The notes under the pieces were generated by a model. It searched no databases. It worked only from the letters and a program-made list of their open reading frames with translations, and was not told where the DNA came from. Source: CAZEAB01 sp964552945 (GTDB lineage: Archaea; Nanobdellota; Nanobdellia; Woesearchaeales; GW2011-AR9). From it: 64,000 nucleotides of DNA. The translations under genes were made by a program, and so were the position numbers. Shown piece after piece: positions 36,032 to 45,165 of the stretch. Location of the stretch: NCBI GenBank assembly GCA_964552945.1, contig CAZKIP010000001.1:1-64000 (forward strand). The letters are read 5' to 3'. Position 1 is the first letter of the stretch. Every line of letters starts with the position of its first letter.

Positions 36032-36590
36032 CCTCTTTAAAATATTTGTATATTGGTTCCTGCTCCCGCATATTCATCTCGTTGTTAGCTTGCCTCGCTA
36101 AAACAAAGAAAAAATCGCTCAGGCGGTTTACATAACGTAACAACTCAGGGTTTATATTAATAACTCCAGTATTTTTAATATTTACTAAATTTCTTTCAGC
36201 TCTCCTCGTGGTTACCCGACAAAGATGTAAGAAAGAACTTTCTTTGGTTCCTCCAGGTAAGATAAAACTTGTAGGAGTCGCTAACCTTTCTTCCATTTTA
36301 TCAATCTCATTCTCTAACTCAATAATATGATCTTCTCTAATACGAGGAAGTACTTCCGGTTTCAAAGCACTGCCAACTAAATCAGCTCCCAACTGGAAGA
36401 GGTCATGTTGAACTTTTGTAAGAATATCTCTAAGTTTTAAATCTTCCACAAAACTTAATGTTAAACCAACGATGGAATTTAATTCATCAACCGCGCCAAC
36501 GGCATCTATTCTAGGATCATCTTTGTTAATCATCCCACAACCAAAAAATTGTGTTTTTCCTTTATCCCCTATCTTGGTGTAAACTTTCAT
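36009..36590 (-). CDS. cob(I)alamin adenosyltransferase, PduO type
   Basis: A 193-residue ATP:corrinoid adenosyltransferase. The N-terminal YTKIGDKGKTQFFG is the ATP-binding hallmark, and RVTTRRAERNLV plus ELLRYVNRLSDFFFVLAR are the conserved helices. It makes adenosylcobalamin, the radical cofactor of class II RNR. Two class II RNR genes lie directly upstream in the same operon (3-base gap), so the enzyme and its users are linked. Confidence 0.94.
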   Translation of the reverse strand: MKVYTKIGDKGKTQFFGCGMINKDDPRIDAVGAVDELNSIVGLTLSFVEDLKLRDILTKVQHDLFQLGADLVGSALKPEVLPRIREDHIIELENEIDKMEERLATPTSFILPGGTKESSFLHLCRVTTRRAERNLVNIKNTGVININPELLRYVNRLSDFFFVLARQANNEMNMREQEPIYKYFKEVENVRDE

Positions 36591-36593
36591 TTA

Positions 36594-38651
36594 TCAAACA
36601 TCACCGATAGTAATAACTTGATCTTCATAACTTCCATCACGATAGATGGTAATTCCTTTACACTTAGCTTTCCACGCCATCATATAAGCATTTTCAATAT
36701 CTTTAATTGCGGCAGTTCTTGGAAAGTTAATTGTTTTCGAAATAGCATTATCAACATGTTTCTGTAAAGTTGATTGCATTTTAATATGCCATTCTGGAGC
36801 AATATCTTGAGCGGTAACAAAAATATCTCTGATATCTTTAGGAATTTCCTTCATATGTTGGATACTTCCAAACTTGGCAACTTCCCTGATCAAAGCGGCC
36901 GAATAGAAACCTCTTTCTTTAGCCACTTTTTCAAAAGCTTTGTTAATAAAAACAATTTGATTACTACTTAGAACGGTTCTATGATATGAAATTGCAAAAA
37001 CAGGTTCGCAACTAGCAGAAGTATCTGCAAAAATGCTTCTTGTTCCAGTTGGAGAAAGAGCTAAGCAAGCTATATTTCTCATTTTTCTATCAGCTTTCTG
37101 ATGATCGGAACCTTCCCACGCGGGACAAACTCCTCTCCTATCTGCCAACTCAGAAGATTTTTTGTAAGCAGTTTCTTTAATAAACTGCATCAATTTATCA
37201 GCCATTGCCAACCCTTCATCAGAATCATATTTAATTCCTAAACTCATTAACATGTCGGCAAAACCCATCAATCCTAATCCAAACTTTCTTAATTTCAAAG
37301 TTTGCTGTTTAGTTTTTTCAGTGGGATAAATATTAGCATCAATAGCATTGTCAAGAAAATGGACAGAACTCCTAACAATTTTGCTAAGTAAATCCCAATT
37401 CAAATCATTCCCAACAACAAATTTGTTTACATCGATGGAACCAAGAATGCAAGATTCATGAGGAAGTAAAGGAGCTTCGCCACATTGATTGGTTGTTTCA
37501 ATTTCTCCCAAATGCTTAGCTGGATGTTTCCGATTTATTTCATCGATAAAAATTAATCCAGGATCACCTGTCTTCCAAGCATTTTGAGTTATCACCGCAA
37601 AAACATCTCTTGCTCGAAGTTTTCCAAAATATTTTCCAGTACGAGGGTTTTTAACAAAATATTCACGATCTTCCTCAACAGCTTTCATGAACCTGTCCGT
37701 AACAGCAACAGAAATGTTGAAATTGTTCATCGTTTCCTTGTTTCTCTTACATTCAACAAAACGAATTACATCAGGATGGTCTACCCTTAGAACAGCCATA
37801 TTTGCACCAGGCCTGACTCCTCCCTGTTTTACAACTTCTAAAGCCTTGTCAAAAACATTCATGAACGCAACCGGTCCAGCAGCAACACCCATGTTATTAT
37901 TTACAGGATCGTTTCGAGGTCGTAAACGAGAAAAACTAAATCCCGTTCCCGCTCCTCTTTGATGTATCACCGCAGAATCATGAAGAGTTTGAAAGATACC
38001 CTCCATTTTATCTTCAACTGGAAGAACATAACAAGCACTTAGTTGTTGAACCTTAACTCCTGCATTAATTAAAGTAGGAGAATTTGGTAAGAAATAAAGT
38101 TTAGCCATGATTTCATAAAAGTCTTTGGCAGTTTCTGCAACTTCTTCATCAGAAGAACCATACCTTAAATCAGCTGAAGCAACATTTTTTGCTACCCTCA
38201 TTAACATTCCTTTAGGAGTTTCAATAGTATTCCCAAATTCATCTTTCAAAAGATACCTTCTTTCAAGAATCTTCAAAGCATCGTAAGAAAAAGAAAGATT
38301 TTCCGCGGAACTATTTCTTCCCAGAATTAAAGCTCTTCTTTCTCTTTCTTCATTTCTTTTGTGACGATAAAGAATGTAGGCCTTAGCAGTTTTTACATGA
38401 CCATTATCTATTAAGACTTTCTCAACCAAATCCTGCAATTTTTCAACAGTTGGATACTCCTTGATAAATTTCTCTTCAAGTAAAGCCATAACTTTGTTTG
38501 CCAAAGAAAATGAAAGTTCTCTATCCTCTCCTCCGACAGATTCGGCCGCCCTAAAGATAGCTTCAGAAATTTTAGATGCAACTAAATCAACTATTCTACC
38601 ATCTCGTTTAATGATTTTTTTTACTTTATTTTCCGATTTGTTTAACTGCAT
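36594..38651 (-). CDS. nrdJ: class II ribonucleotide reductase with ATP cone
   Basis: A 685-residue adenosylcobalamin-dependent RNR. Residues about 10-95 form an ATP cone (KKIIKRDGRIVDLVASKI). The finger-loop motif is NQCGE with the thiyl-radical cysteine. PTGTRSIFADTSASCEPVF is typical of the barrel C-terminus. It converts ribonucleotides to deoxyribonucleotides without oxygen dependence. Its start lies within the end of the other RNR gene (10-base overlap). Two RNRs of one class in a small genome is redundant-looking. Confidence 0.93.
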   Translation of the reverse strand: MQLNKSENKVKKIIKRDGRIVDLVASKISEAIFRAAESVGGEDRELSFSLANKVMALLEEKFIKEYPTVEKLQDLVEKVLIDNGHVKTAKAYILYRHKRNEERERRALILGRNSSAENLSFSYDALKILERRYLLKDEFGNTIETPKGMLMRVAKNVASADLRYGSSDEEVAETAKDFYEIMAKLYFLPNSPTLINAGVKVQQLSACYVLPVEDKMEGIFQTLHDSAVIHQRGAGTGFSFSRLRPRNDPVNNNMGVAAGPVAFMNVFDKALEVVKQGGVRPGANMAVLRVDHPDVIRFVECKRNKETMNNFNISVAVTDRFMKAVEEDREYFVKNPRTGKYFGKLRARDVFAVITQNAWKTGDPGLIFIDEINRKHPAKHLGEIETTNQCGEAPLLPHESCILGSIDVNKFVVGNDLNWDLLSKIVRSSVHFLDNAIDANIYPTEKTKQQTLKLRKFGLGLMGFADMLMSLGIKYDSDEGLAMADKLMQFIKETAYKKSSELADRRGVCPAWEGSDHQKADRKMRNIACLALSPTGTRSIFADTSASCEPVFAISYHRTVLSSNQIVFINKAFEKVAKERGFYSAALIREVAKFGSIQHMKEIPKDIRDIFVTAQDIAPEWHIKMQSTLQKHVDNAISKTINFPRTAAIKDIENAYMMAWKAKCKGITIYRDGSYEDQVITIGDV

Positions 38652-41600
38652 CCGGTTGTTTCACCACAAACTTCACAAAGCATACATGTCCCATTCTGTC
38701 TTAACTGAGAAGCACCACAAGCGAGACATTTAGTTTCTTCATTCTTATCTGTTAAAAAACTTTTCTTTACTTCACTTTCTCCAGAAGAGAAATAACCCTC
38801 TAAACTATTCTCCTCATTGAACTCAAGCAACAATTCTTTCAACTCTCCCAGTAAAGGATTTCCTTCAACCATTAAACTACTATTTATTATCAACTCAGAA
38901 TTCAATCCTTGCTGAAGATTCATGTTGATTAAATTTAGCAGGGCATTCATGGTAACTTCTTGAACAGGTGAAGCCCAATCCATTTTAACATGGATGTTGT
39001 TGATAACTCCATTGTTCAACTCGCCACTTAATGAAACATCCTTATTACCTATTTTTACTTTCTTAATTACTTTAACTAAGGAAGAAACAGGCGCAACTTT
39101 TTTCTCTGGTACTTTTTCAAGAACTTCTTTCAACTCTGACTTTTTCTCTAAAGTAGCATTCAAAGGTTGAGAAAGTTTACACCCATCACGATACAAAGCA
39201 ACAGCTTTAATCATCATTTTCCAAGAATCGTAGTAAGCTTTCTTAATCTGTTCAACGGTCCAATCACTTGGCATGTTGATAGTCTTTGAAATTGCTCCCG
39301 ATATGAAAGTTTGTGCAGTAGCTAACATTTTCAGGTGACCATAAGGATGGATATACCTTTCTCCTTCTTGACCACATTTGTTGGCACAATCAAAAATTTG
39401 GTAATGCTTCTCCTTTAAATGAGGTGCACCTTCTATCATCATTGTCCCACAGATAGCTTTGTTAGCTGCAACAATTTCATCTTCTGAAAAACCAAGATCA
39501 AGCAAAAAATTTCCAGTCTTCATTACTTTATCATAGAATTCTTTTCCAAGGTTCCATTCATTAAACAAATAATTAATGTCCATTGAACTACCAAGTTCTT
39601 TCTCCATTAGATTAATTTGTCCCTCGTTTAATCCTTTAGAAATTAAACTTTCACGATTTATGAAAGGACTTCCAACAAAAGTTCCTGAACCAAGACAATA
39701 CTTGATGATATCTTTAATTTCATCTTCACTATATCCCAGATTCTTAAGAACGATAGGAACGGATTGGTTAACAATTTTGAAAAATCCTCCACCTGCCAAC
39801 TTTTTAAATTTCACTAAAGCATAGTCTGGTTCAACTCCCGTAGTATCACAATCCATCACTAAACCAATTGTTCCCGTAGGAGCAAGAACGGTTGTTTGAG
39901 CATTTCTATATCCGTAATTTTCTCCAAGTTCTAAAGCGTTATCCCAAGCATTTCTTGCGGCTTGTAATAAATCTTCTTCACAAAGGTTTGCGTCAATGGC
40001 TAAAGGTTTAACTGTAAGGCCCTCGTAAGTTTCATCGTTGTAAGTTGCTCGACGATGATTTCTAATAACCCTTAACATATGTTCTTTGTTTTCTGAATGC
40101 TTTTCAAAAGGACCAAGAATTTTTGCTAACTCTGCAGAAGTCCCATAACTATCGCCTGTTAAAATGGCAGTTACCGCTGCAGCAACAGCTCTTCCTTTAT
40201 CGCTGTCGTAAGGAAGTCCTTTAAGCATCAATAAAGTTCCCAAATTAGCAAAACCAAGACCTAGGGTTCTGTAATCAAAACTTTTTTGAGCAATTTCAGA
40301 AGACGGGAAATGAGCCATCAAGACAGAGATTTCTAAAGCAATTGTCCACAATCTAATTGCATGTCTATATCCAGCGATATCAAATTTCCTTGTTTCGGGA
40401 TTGTAGAGTTTTGCTAGATTTATTGAAGCTAAATTGCAAGCGGTATCATCAAGGAACATGTACTCGCTGCAATTGTGAATTGTTATACCATTAGCAACAA
40501 AAGTACTAGTTATTGGTTCTGTTAAATCGTAAACATCTTCAACTCCCAACTCTTCAAACGATTCTATTGAATCGAAAGGTTTGTCTTGATAAGTAAGGAC
40601 ATTTTTGTTCATCTCTTTTAGTCTTTCACATTTTAGAGATTCCGGCATGAAACCTATCAACTCTTCAAATTTAACCCTACTAGATCTAGAAATTCTAAGA
40701 GAATGCATCTCCCTAACATCATATTCCTTAAGACCACCTTTCCCATCCGGAAGGAGGGAAGATAATTTACCAGCTCTCCTGTTCTTGTAAATTTTGCTTT
40801 TAATTCCAAAACCCAATAGAAGAATTTGTACATCCTTAATTAATTGCAAACTCGTTGAATCCAAAGCAACATATTGAGACTTCCCACCATAATTTGCAAC
40901 AGTACCATCGGCTGTAAACAATCCTTGTAAAACATATTTTTGTTCACCAAGAGGCAAATTAAAAATTTGTTCAGAAAAACATTTTTGGTGTCCTAGTAAA
41001 CTGACATCCAGCAATTCTTGAAACTTGCTAATTAAAGAAGAGTTGGTTATAACATATTTCCCAGAAGTTTGAGTCATTTGAATTGAAGCAGGGGAATCTT
41101 TATGCGTAACTCTATCATAACTTGTAGCAACGTACTCAGAAAACTTATTGAGAATTGGAAGTTCTTCCTTCTTGCTCATAGTTAATTGAATGCCTCTTTG
41201 TGAGTTGATTTTTCCTCCACAACCATCTCCTAGATATACACCTACCATCTGGTAAAAAGTGTTGTCCTCTACTTTGTTAATTTCTCCAACTTCAGTAGCT
41301 GGAAGTAAAATATGGTCATCTTTTGTTAATTCACATGCTTGTACAAATCCACGATTAATGGTAAAAATTTTGTGGTCCGCTGTAACTTTAAGGTTGTATC
41401 CGCATTTTGTTTCTAATTTGTAAACCATCTTTGTTCCTGTTTTGAAAGAACCAGCAATGGGAGTTTCTCTAAGAACATTGGTATTAGTTATAATGGTAGT
41501 TTGCTTATCAAGAATTGCATCAATTCTTTTCCATTTCCCACCCTCAGTTAAAACAAGAGTATCTCCAGTAACACATGGGTTACTTCCATTAATTCTTCCT

Positions 41601-43036
41601 CCTTCAGGACAAGTATGCCATTCGTTAATTGTTGTATCAAATTGCACTCCAGGGTCTGCGGAAGCCCAAGCACAATAACCAATGTCGTCCCATAACTTCT
41701 CAGCAGAGATGGTGCTGTAAGTCTCTCCAGAGATTCTTTCTTTCAATTCCCATTCTCTTCCTTCTTCCAAAACTTCAAAGAAAGAGTTGGGAATACGAAC
41801 AGAATTGTTAGAGTTCTGACCGGAAACTGTTTGGTAAGCTTCAGACTCATAGTGAGTATCAAATTCCTGTAAAGGAAGTCCATAACCCTGCTTGGCCAAG
41901 TCAAGAGACCTAACTACATAATTAATAGGAATCCCATTTTGGACAGCTTCTTGAACAAAAGTTTTTACTTCTGGATTCTGTAAAGGATTTTCTTTATTTT
42001 TTGCAGCTTCAATTAGTTTAGATAATTTCTTATTAAGAATTCTGCTACCAGTAACCAGGTCCGCTACTTTCTCTTCTTCCCTAACTTTCCACCAAACAAA
42101 ATTTTCAATTTCAGGGTGATCTAAATCTAAACTAACCATCTTCGCAGCTCTCCTTGTAGTACCACCAGATTTTATACTTCCTGCAGCAACATCAAAGATT
42201 TTCAAGAAACTCATTAATCCAGAACTTGAACCCCCTCCAGAAAGACCTTCTCCTATTCCTCTAAGATTTGAGAAATTACTTCCGGTTCCACTTCCATATT
42301 TAAAAATACGAGCTTCTCTAGTTAGAAGACTTAAAATTCCTCCTTCCCTAACTAAATCATCGTTAATAGATTGGATGAAACAAGCGTGAGGTTGAGATCT
42401 CGTGTAAGCGTCTGTAGATAATTCCAATTTTTTTGTTATTGGGTCAACAAAACTATGTCCTTGTGCAGGACCAGTTATCCCATAAGCCCAATTTAATCCA
42501 GTGGTAAACCACTGAGGACTATTTGGAGCAGCAATCTGTCCAATAATCATGTAAACCATTTCTTCATAGAAAACTTCCGCATCGAAAGGAGATGAGAAGT
42601 AACCAAACTTTTCTCCCCAGTGACGCCAACATCCAGCAATTCTGTGAGCAACCTGTCTAATACTTGTTTCACTTCCAGTAATGACATTACCGCTTTCATC
42701 GAGCAATAATTCTTTGTCATCATTCCTTAAAGGAACGCCGGCTTTACGGAAATATTTTTGAGCAAGGATATCTGTCGCTACTTGGGACCAAGAGTTGGGA
42801 ACTTCCACATCGTTCATTTGAAAAACGAGGGAACCATCAGGGTTTTTGATGGTAGAACTTCTTACTTCGTAATTGTACATATCATAAGGGCTAACACCCT
42901 CTTTAGTAAAATAACGGGAGATTCTTAATCCAGCAGTTTCAATTCCTTCTTCTTTCTTTTCTGCTACTTCAACACTCTCTTTAGACAACTTTTCTTGCAA
43001 CTTTTCCATTTCTAAATATTCTTTTTCATTTTCCAT
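38642..43036 (-). CDS. nrdJ: class II ribonucleotide reductase containing an intein
   Basis: A 1464-residue precursor with a 368-residue intein. The spliced enzyme would have 1096 residues, normal for large B12-dependent RNRs. PQWFTTGLNWAYGI and SVRIPNSFFEVLE are family stretches. The C-terminus has CLACG...CMLCEVCGETTGC, a redox and zinc tail. The catalytic finger motif NPCSEY is interrupted by the intein, so splicing is needed to create it. It lies 10 bases after nrdR with an SD-like GAGGTGAT before its start. Confidence 0.94.
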   Translation of the reverse strand: MENEKEYLEMEKLQEKLSKESVEVAEKKEEGIETAGLRISRYFTKEGVSPYDMYNYEVRSSTIKNPDGSLVFQMNDVEVPNSWSQVATDILAQKYFRKAGVPLRNDDKELLLDESGNVITGSETSIRQVAHRIAGCWRHWGEKFGYFSSPFDAEVFYEEMVYMIIGQIAAPNSPQWFTTGLNWAYGITGPAQGHSFVDPITKKLELSTDAYTRSQPHACFIQSINDDLVREGGILSLLTREARIFKYGSGTGSNFSNLRGIGEGLSGGGSSSGLMSFLKIFDVAAGSIKSGGTTRRAAKMVSLDLDHPEIENFVWWKVREEEKVADLVTGSRILNKKLSKLIEAAKNKENPLQNPEVKTFVQEAVQNGIPINYVVRSLDLAKQGYGLPLQEFDTHYESEAYQTVSGQNSNNSVRIPNSFFEVLEEGREWELKERISGETYSTISAEKLWDDIGYCAWASADPGVQFDTTINEWHTCPEGGRINGSNPCVTGDTLVLTEGGKWKRIDAILDKQTTIITNTNVLRETPIAGSFKTGTKMVYKLETKCGYNLKVTADHKIFTINRGFVQACELTKDDHILLPATEVGEINKVEDNTFYQMVGVYLGDGCGGKINSQRGIQLTMSKKEELPILNKFSEYVATSYDRVTHKDSPASIQMTQTSGKYVITNSSLISKFQELLDVSLLGHQKCFSEQIFNLPLGEQKYVLQGLFTADGTVANYGGKSQYVALDSTSLQLIKDVQILLLGFGIKSKIYKNRRAGKLSSLLPDGKGGLKEYDVREMHSLRISRSSRVKFEELIGFMPESLKCERLKEMNKNVLTYQDKPFDSIESFEELGVEDVYDLTEPITSTFVANGITIHNCSEYMFLDDTACNLASINLAKLYNPETRKFDIAGYRHAIRLWTIALEISVLMAHFPSSEIAQKSFDYRTLGLGFANLGTLLMLKGLPYDSDKGRAVAAAVTAILTGDSYGTSAELAKILGPFEKHSENKEHMLRVIRNHRRATYNDETYEGLTVKPLAIDANLCEEDLLQAARNAWDNALELGENYGYRNAQTTVLAPTGTIGLVMDCDTTGVEPDYALVKFKKLAGGGFFKIVNQSVPIVLKNLGYSEDEIKDIIKYCLGSGTFVGSPFINRESLISKGLNEGQINLMEKELGSSMDINYLFNEWNLGKEFYDKVMKTGNFLLDLGFSEDEIVAANKAICGTMMIEGAPHLKEKHYQIFDCANKCGQEGERYIHPYGHLKMLATAQTFISGAISKTINMPSDWTVEQIKKAYYDSWKMMIKAVALYRDGCKLSQPLNATLEKKSELKEVLEKVPEKKVAPVSSLVKVIKKVKIGNKDVSLSGELNNGVINNIHVKMDWASPVQEVTMNALLNLINMNLQQGLNSELIINSSLMVEGNPLLGELKELLLEFNEENSLEGYFSSGESEVKKSFLTDKNEETKCLACGASQLRQNGTCMLCEVCGETTGCS
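40472..41575 (-). other. intein in RNR active site
   Basis: The intein begins CVTGDTLVLTEGGKW (block A) and ends VANGITIHN before extein CSEY. Block B is KVTADHKIFT. LAGLIDADG-type motifs MVGVYLGDGCG and LQGLFTADGTV show a homing endonuclease domain. Length is 368 residues. The +1 residue is the RNR cysteine of NPC-SEY, the likely thiyl-radical residue. Confidence 0.93.
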
Positions 43037-43046
43037 CTAAATCACC

Positions 43047-43478
43047 TCAAACAAACATTTGTAACTCTTTTTCTAAATTTTTAGGGTCTTCTATCCCTTT
43101 ATACACAGTGGCATATCTCAAATAAGCCATTTTATCTGCTTTTTTCAATTCTTGAAGAATAAATTTCCCAATATGGGTTGTTTTAATTGGGTTCATTTTT
43201 TTATTGAGAACCTTCCTTTGAACCTTTAATGCTAAAGATTTGATTACTTGAGCGTCAACTTTCCCGTAGGCAGGTTTGATACTCGTTTCAACTTTTTCTA
43301 AATCAAAATCTTGGATACGGCCATCCTTCTTTTGAACTTTTAAATTAAACAAAGCACGTTCATATGTAGTAAATCTATTATCACAAGATTGACAGGAACG
43401 TCTCCTTCTTAGAGAATCTGCTATAACCCTTGATTCCAAAACTTTAGTATCGTTGTTGTTACAAAATGGACAAAACAT
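43047..43478 (-). CDS. nrdR: transcriptional repressor NrdR
   Basis: A 143-residue repressor. The zinc ribbon is MFCPFCNNNDTKV and SCQSCDNRFTTYER; the ATP cone follows (VQKKDGRIQDFDLEKVE). It senses ATP/dATP and represses RNR genes. I take the ATG at 43478 because zinc-ribbon proteins start this way and AAAGAGGTG lies before it; a longer frame to 43553 would cross the NrdR boxes. The RNR genes follow in the same operon. Confidence 0.93.
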   Translation of the reverse strand: MFCPFCNNNDTKVLESRVIADSLRRRRSCQSCDNRFTTYERALFNLKVQKKDGRIQDFDLEKVETSIKPAYGKVDAQVIKSLALKVQRKVLNKKMNPIKTTHIGKFILQELKKADKMAYLRYATVYKGIEDPKNLEKELQMFV

Positions 43479-43503
43479 CTTCACACCTCTTTTGAGTAAC
43501 AAG

Positions 43504-43519
43504 ACGCTAGATGTAGTGT
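43504..43519 (-). promoter_or_regulatory. NrdR box 2
   Basis: Read on the minus strand, ACACTACATCTAGCGT resembles the NrdR box ACACWATATCTWGWGT. It begins 31 bases from box 1, three helical turns, the spacing used by NrdR. Confidence 0.7.
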
Positions 43520-43534
43520 TTTGTGAATGCACTT

Positions 43535-43550
43535 TTTGCATATCTAGTGT
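43535..43550 (-). promoter_or_regulatory. NrdR box 1
   Basis: Minus strand ACACTAGATATGCAAA resembles the NrdR box. It is the promoter-distal copy of a pair upstream of nrdR, which implies autoregulation of the operon. Confidence 0.7.
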
Positions 43551-43666
43551 CAAGTCCTTGTGAGAAAAGATGTTGATTTAAATAGATTTTAGTTTTTTAA
43601 TGTGTATATTTAAGGATATAACTTGCAACCCATAATTATAAAAACAACTATTAATTCTCTCTTCTT

Positions 43667-44182
43667 ATGTCATCATTAATCCTGCAAAGCCTATACTTCT
43701 TCCTACCAGCATATTTTGCTAACATGGCTCCAGTTTTTTTCAAAAAAATTCCCTTTCTAAATATTCCAGTCTCAGAAAAAAAATACGGATCTCACAAAAC
43801 ATGGAGAGGATTAGTAGTAGCACCATTGATGGGAATGTTCATTTTCTGGATTCAAAAACTACTTTACAATGCCGGATTTAAATCTCTAGCTTTGATAGAT
43901 TACAATGATTTTTCAATACTTCTTGGCTTCACGATTGGAGCAGGAGCAATCTTGGGAGATTTGGTGAAAAGTTATTACAAAAGAAAAGAAAATATCAAAG
44001 AAGGAGAATCTTGGCTTGTATTCGATCAGCTAGATTTTGTTATTGGAGGAATTATCGGCTCGTTCTTTTTCTACGTTCCAAAAGCAGAAGTTGTCCTAAT
44101 ACTATTAATAGCAAGTCCTTTGTTACATATTATAGTAAACTATTTTGGATATTTATTAAAAATTAGAGAAAAAGCTATCTAG
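43667..44182 (+). CDS. carS: CDP-archaeol synthase
   Basis: A 171-residue membrane enzyme that activates unsaturated archaetidic acid with CTP, giving CDP-archaeol for phospholipids. Family stretches are PVSEKKYGSHKTWRGLVVAP, GAGAILGDLVKSYYKRKE and FDQLDFVIGG. Four or five membrane helices are visible. This is a strong archaeal marker. The convergent neighbour at 44175 is a CDP-alcohol phosphatidyltransferase that could use its product. Confidence 0.93.
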   Translation: MSSLILQSLYFFLPAYFANMAPVFFKKIPFLNIPVSEKKYGSHKTWRGLVVAPLMGMFIFWIQKLLYNAGFKSLALIDYNDFSILLGFTIGAGAILGDLVKSYYKRKENIKEGESWLVFDQLDFVIGGIIGSFFFYVPKAEVVLILLIASPLLHIIVNYFGYLLKIREKAI

Positions 44183-44771
44183 TATTTCTTCTTTCTAAAA
44201 CCCATTGTAACTGCTTAGCTAAAGAAAATAAAGTGGTAGCTCCACCAACCATGTAACCAAAGATAAGAAGTTCTCTAGTCCAAGGGAAATTGGGGAAAGT
44301 TGCTATAATAAAAACACCTAAAGCAGCCGTACGCATAAAAATAATTGGTGCCTTTAGTTTTGTTATGAAAAAATTCAAAAGTGCAAAAAAGAAAAGTATA
44401 GCTATAATAAATGGAATGTAATCGTTAAGATAGGCACTAACTCTTAGAAAAACCAAAATGGCGATTAAATTGTCCACAGCTAAGTCAAAATAAGCTCCGA
44501 AAACGGTGTGGCCCCTAATTCTTGCTACAACACCATCTAACCCGTCAAAAAGTAAATGAAGAAGGGCAAAAATAACAAGGTAAAGATAATTTGAACCCAT
44601 GAAATATACTGCTAGAAGACCGGAAACAAGAGATAAGAAAGTTAGAAAATTGGCTGTAACCCCTATTTTTACCAACTTTTCTCCAATGAAAGAAAGCTTT
44701 TTACTTCTATATTTTTGAAATTTTTCAATATATTTGAAATAGTTATTTTTTGTAGATTCTGAAATACCCAT
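44175..44771 (-). CDS. CDP-alcohol phosphatidyltransferase family protein
   Basis: A 198-residue membrane enzyme. The family motif is FDGLDGVVARIRGHTVFGAY followed by FDLAVDN, with all the metal-binding Asp residues. It should move a phosphoryl-archaeol unit from CDP-archaeol to a polar head group, such as inositol phosphate or serine; the alcohol is not clear. I take the ATG at 44771, with TATA 25 bases upstream on this strand, and reject the longer frame that overlaps the dph2 start. Confidence 0.88.
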   Translation of the reverse strand: MGISESTKNNYFKYIEKFQKYRSKKLSFIGEKLVKIGVTANFLTFLSLVSGLLAVYFMGSNYLYLVIFALLHLLFDGLDGVVARIRGHTVFGAYFDLAVDNLIAILVFLRVSAYLNDYIPFIIAILFFFALLNFFITKLKAPIIFMRTAALGVFIIATFPNFPWTRELLIFGYMVGGATTLFSLAKQLQWVLERRNTR

Positions 44772-44775
44772 AATA

Positions 44776-44790
44776 AAGTATATAAAAGAA
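44776..44790. promoter_or_regulatory. shared divergent TATA region
   Basis: AGTATATAAAAGAAG lies between the CDP-alcohol phosphatidyltransferase start (44771) and the dph2 start (44807). Read on plus it gives a TATA about 25 bases before 44807; the overlapping minus-strand TTTTATATAC is close for 44771. The two genes may share promoter factors. Confidence 0.45.
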
Positions 44791-44806
44791 GCCGTATAAA
44801 AATGTT

Positions 44807-45079
44807 TTGATGGCAAATTACGACCCAGAATTGCAAAAAGCAATCGCTAAAATAAAAGAAGTAGAAGCAAAAAGAGTCTGCATCCAGCTACCTGATGGTA
44901 TGAAACCCTTAGCTGGAGAAATTAAAGATAAAATTTGTAATGAAACGGGGAGTGAAGTTCTTATATGGTTAGGAAGTAATTTTGGTGCCTGTGATATTCC
45001 CTTAGGATTGAAGAGAATGGAGATAGATCTTCTTATCAGCTGGGGCCATAATAGATTTGTTAAAAAGGAGGGTTGGTGA
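44807..45079 (+). pseudogene. dph2: Dph2 N-terminal part, split gene
   Basis: Encodes 90 residues equal to the first domain of archaeal Dph2: VCIQLPDGMKPLAGEI and SNFGACDIP with the first iron-sulfur cysteine, ending GHNRFVKKEGW. In intact Dph2 the next residues are a short linker and the start of domain 2, which here begins at 45166. It thus holds one of three cluster ligands. Either the protein works as two chains or the gene is broken. Confidence 0.8.
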
Positions 45080-45163
45080 TGATAATTATAAGTGTGGGGT
45101 TAAGCGAAGCGCATACCACACCTCTTTGTATTCTAAACTTTGTAAAGTTTAGGGAGGGTTGGT
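45067..45163 (+). repeat. 86-bp structured insertion with 11-bp direct repeats in dph2
   Basis: GGAGGGTTGGT occurs at 45067-45077 and 45153-45163. Between them are two hairpins: GTGTGG...CCACAC with GCG/CGC inside, and the near-perfect CTAAACTTTGTAAAGTTTAG. The unit length is 86 bases, not a multiple of three. It also carries a 28-codon ORF (45079-45165) that ends on the second repeat. Confidence 0.75.
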
Positions 45164-45165
45164 AG

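Noticed and set aside
45077..45165. Bulge-helix-bulge intron in dph2
   Set aside because: Joining would restore frame, but I see no 4-bp helix with 3-nt bulges at the borders; direct repeats fit an insertion better.
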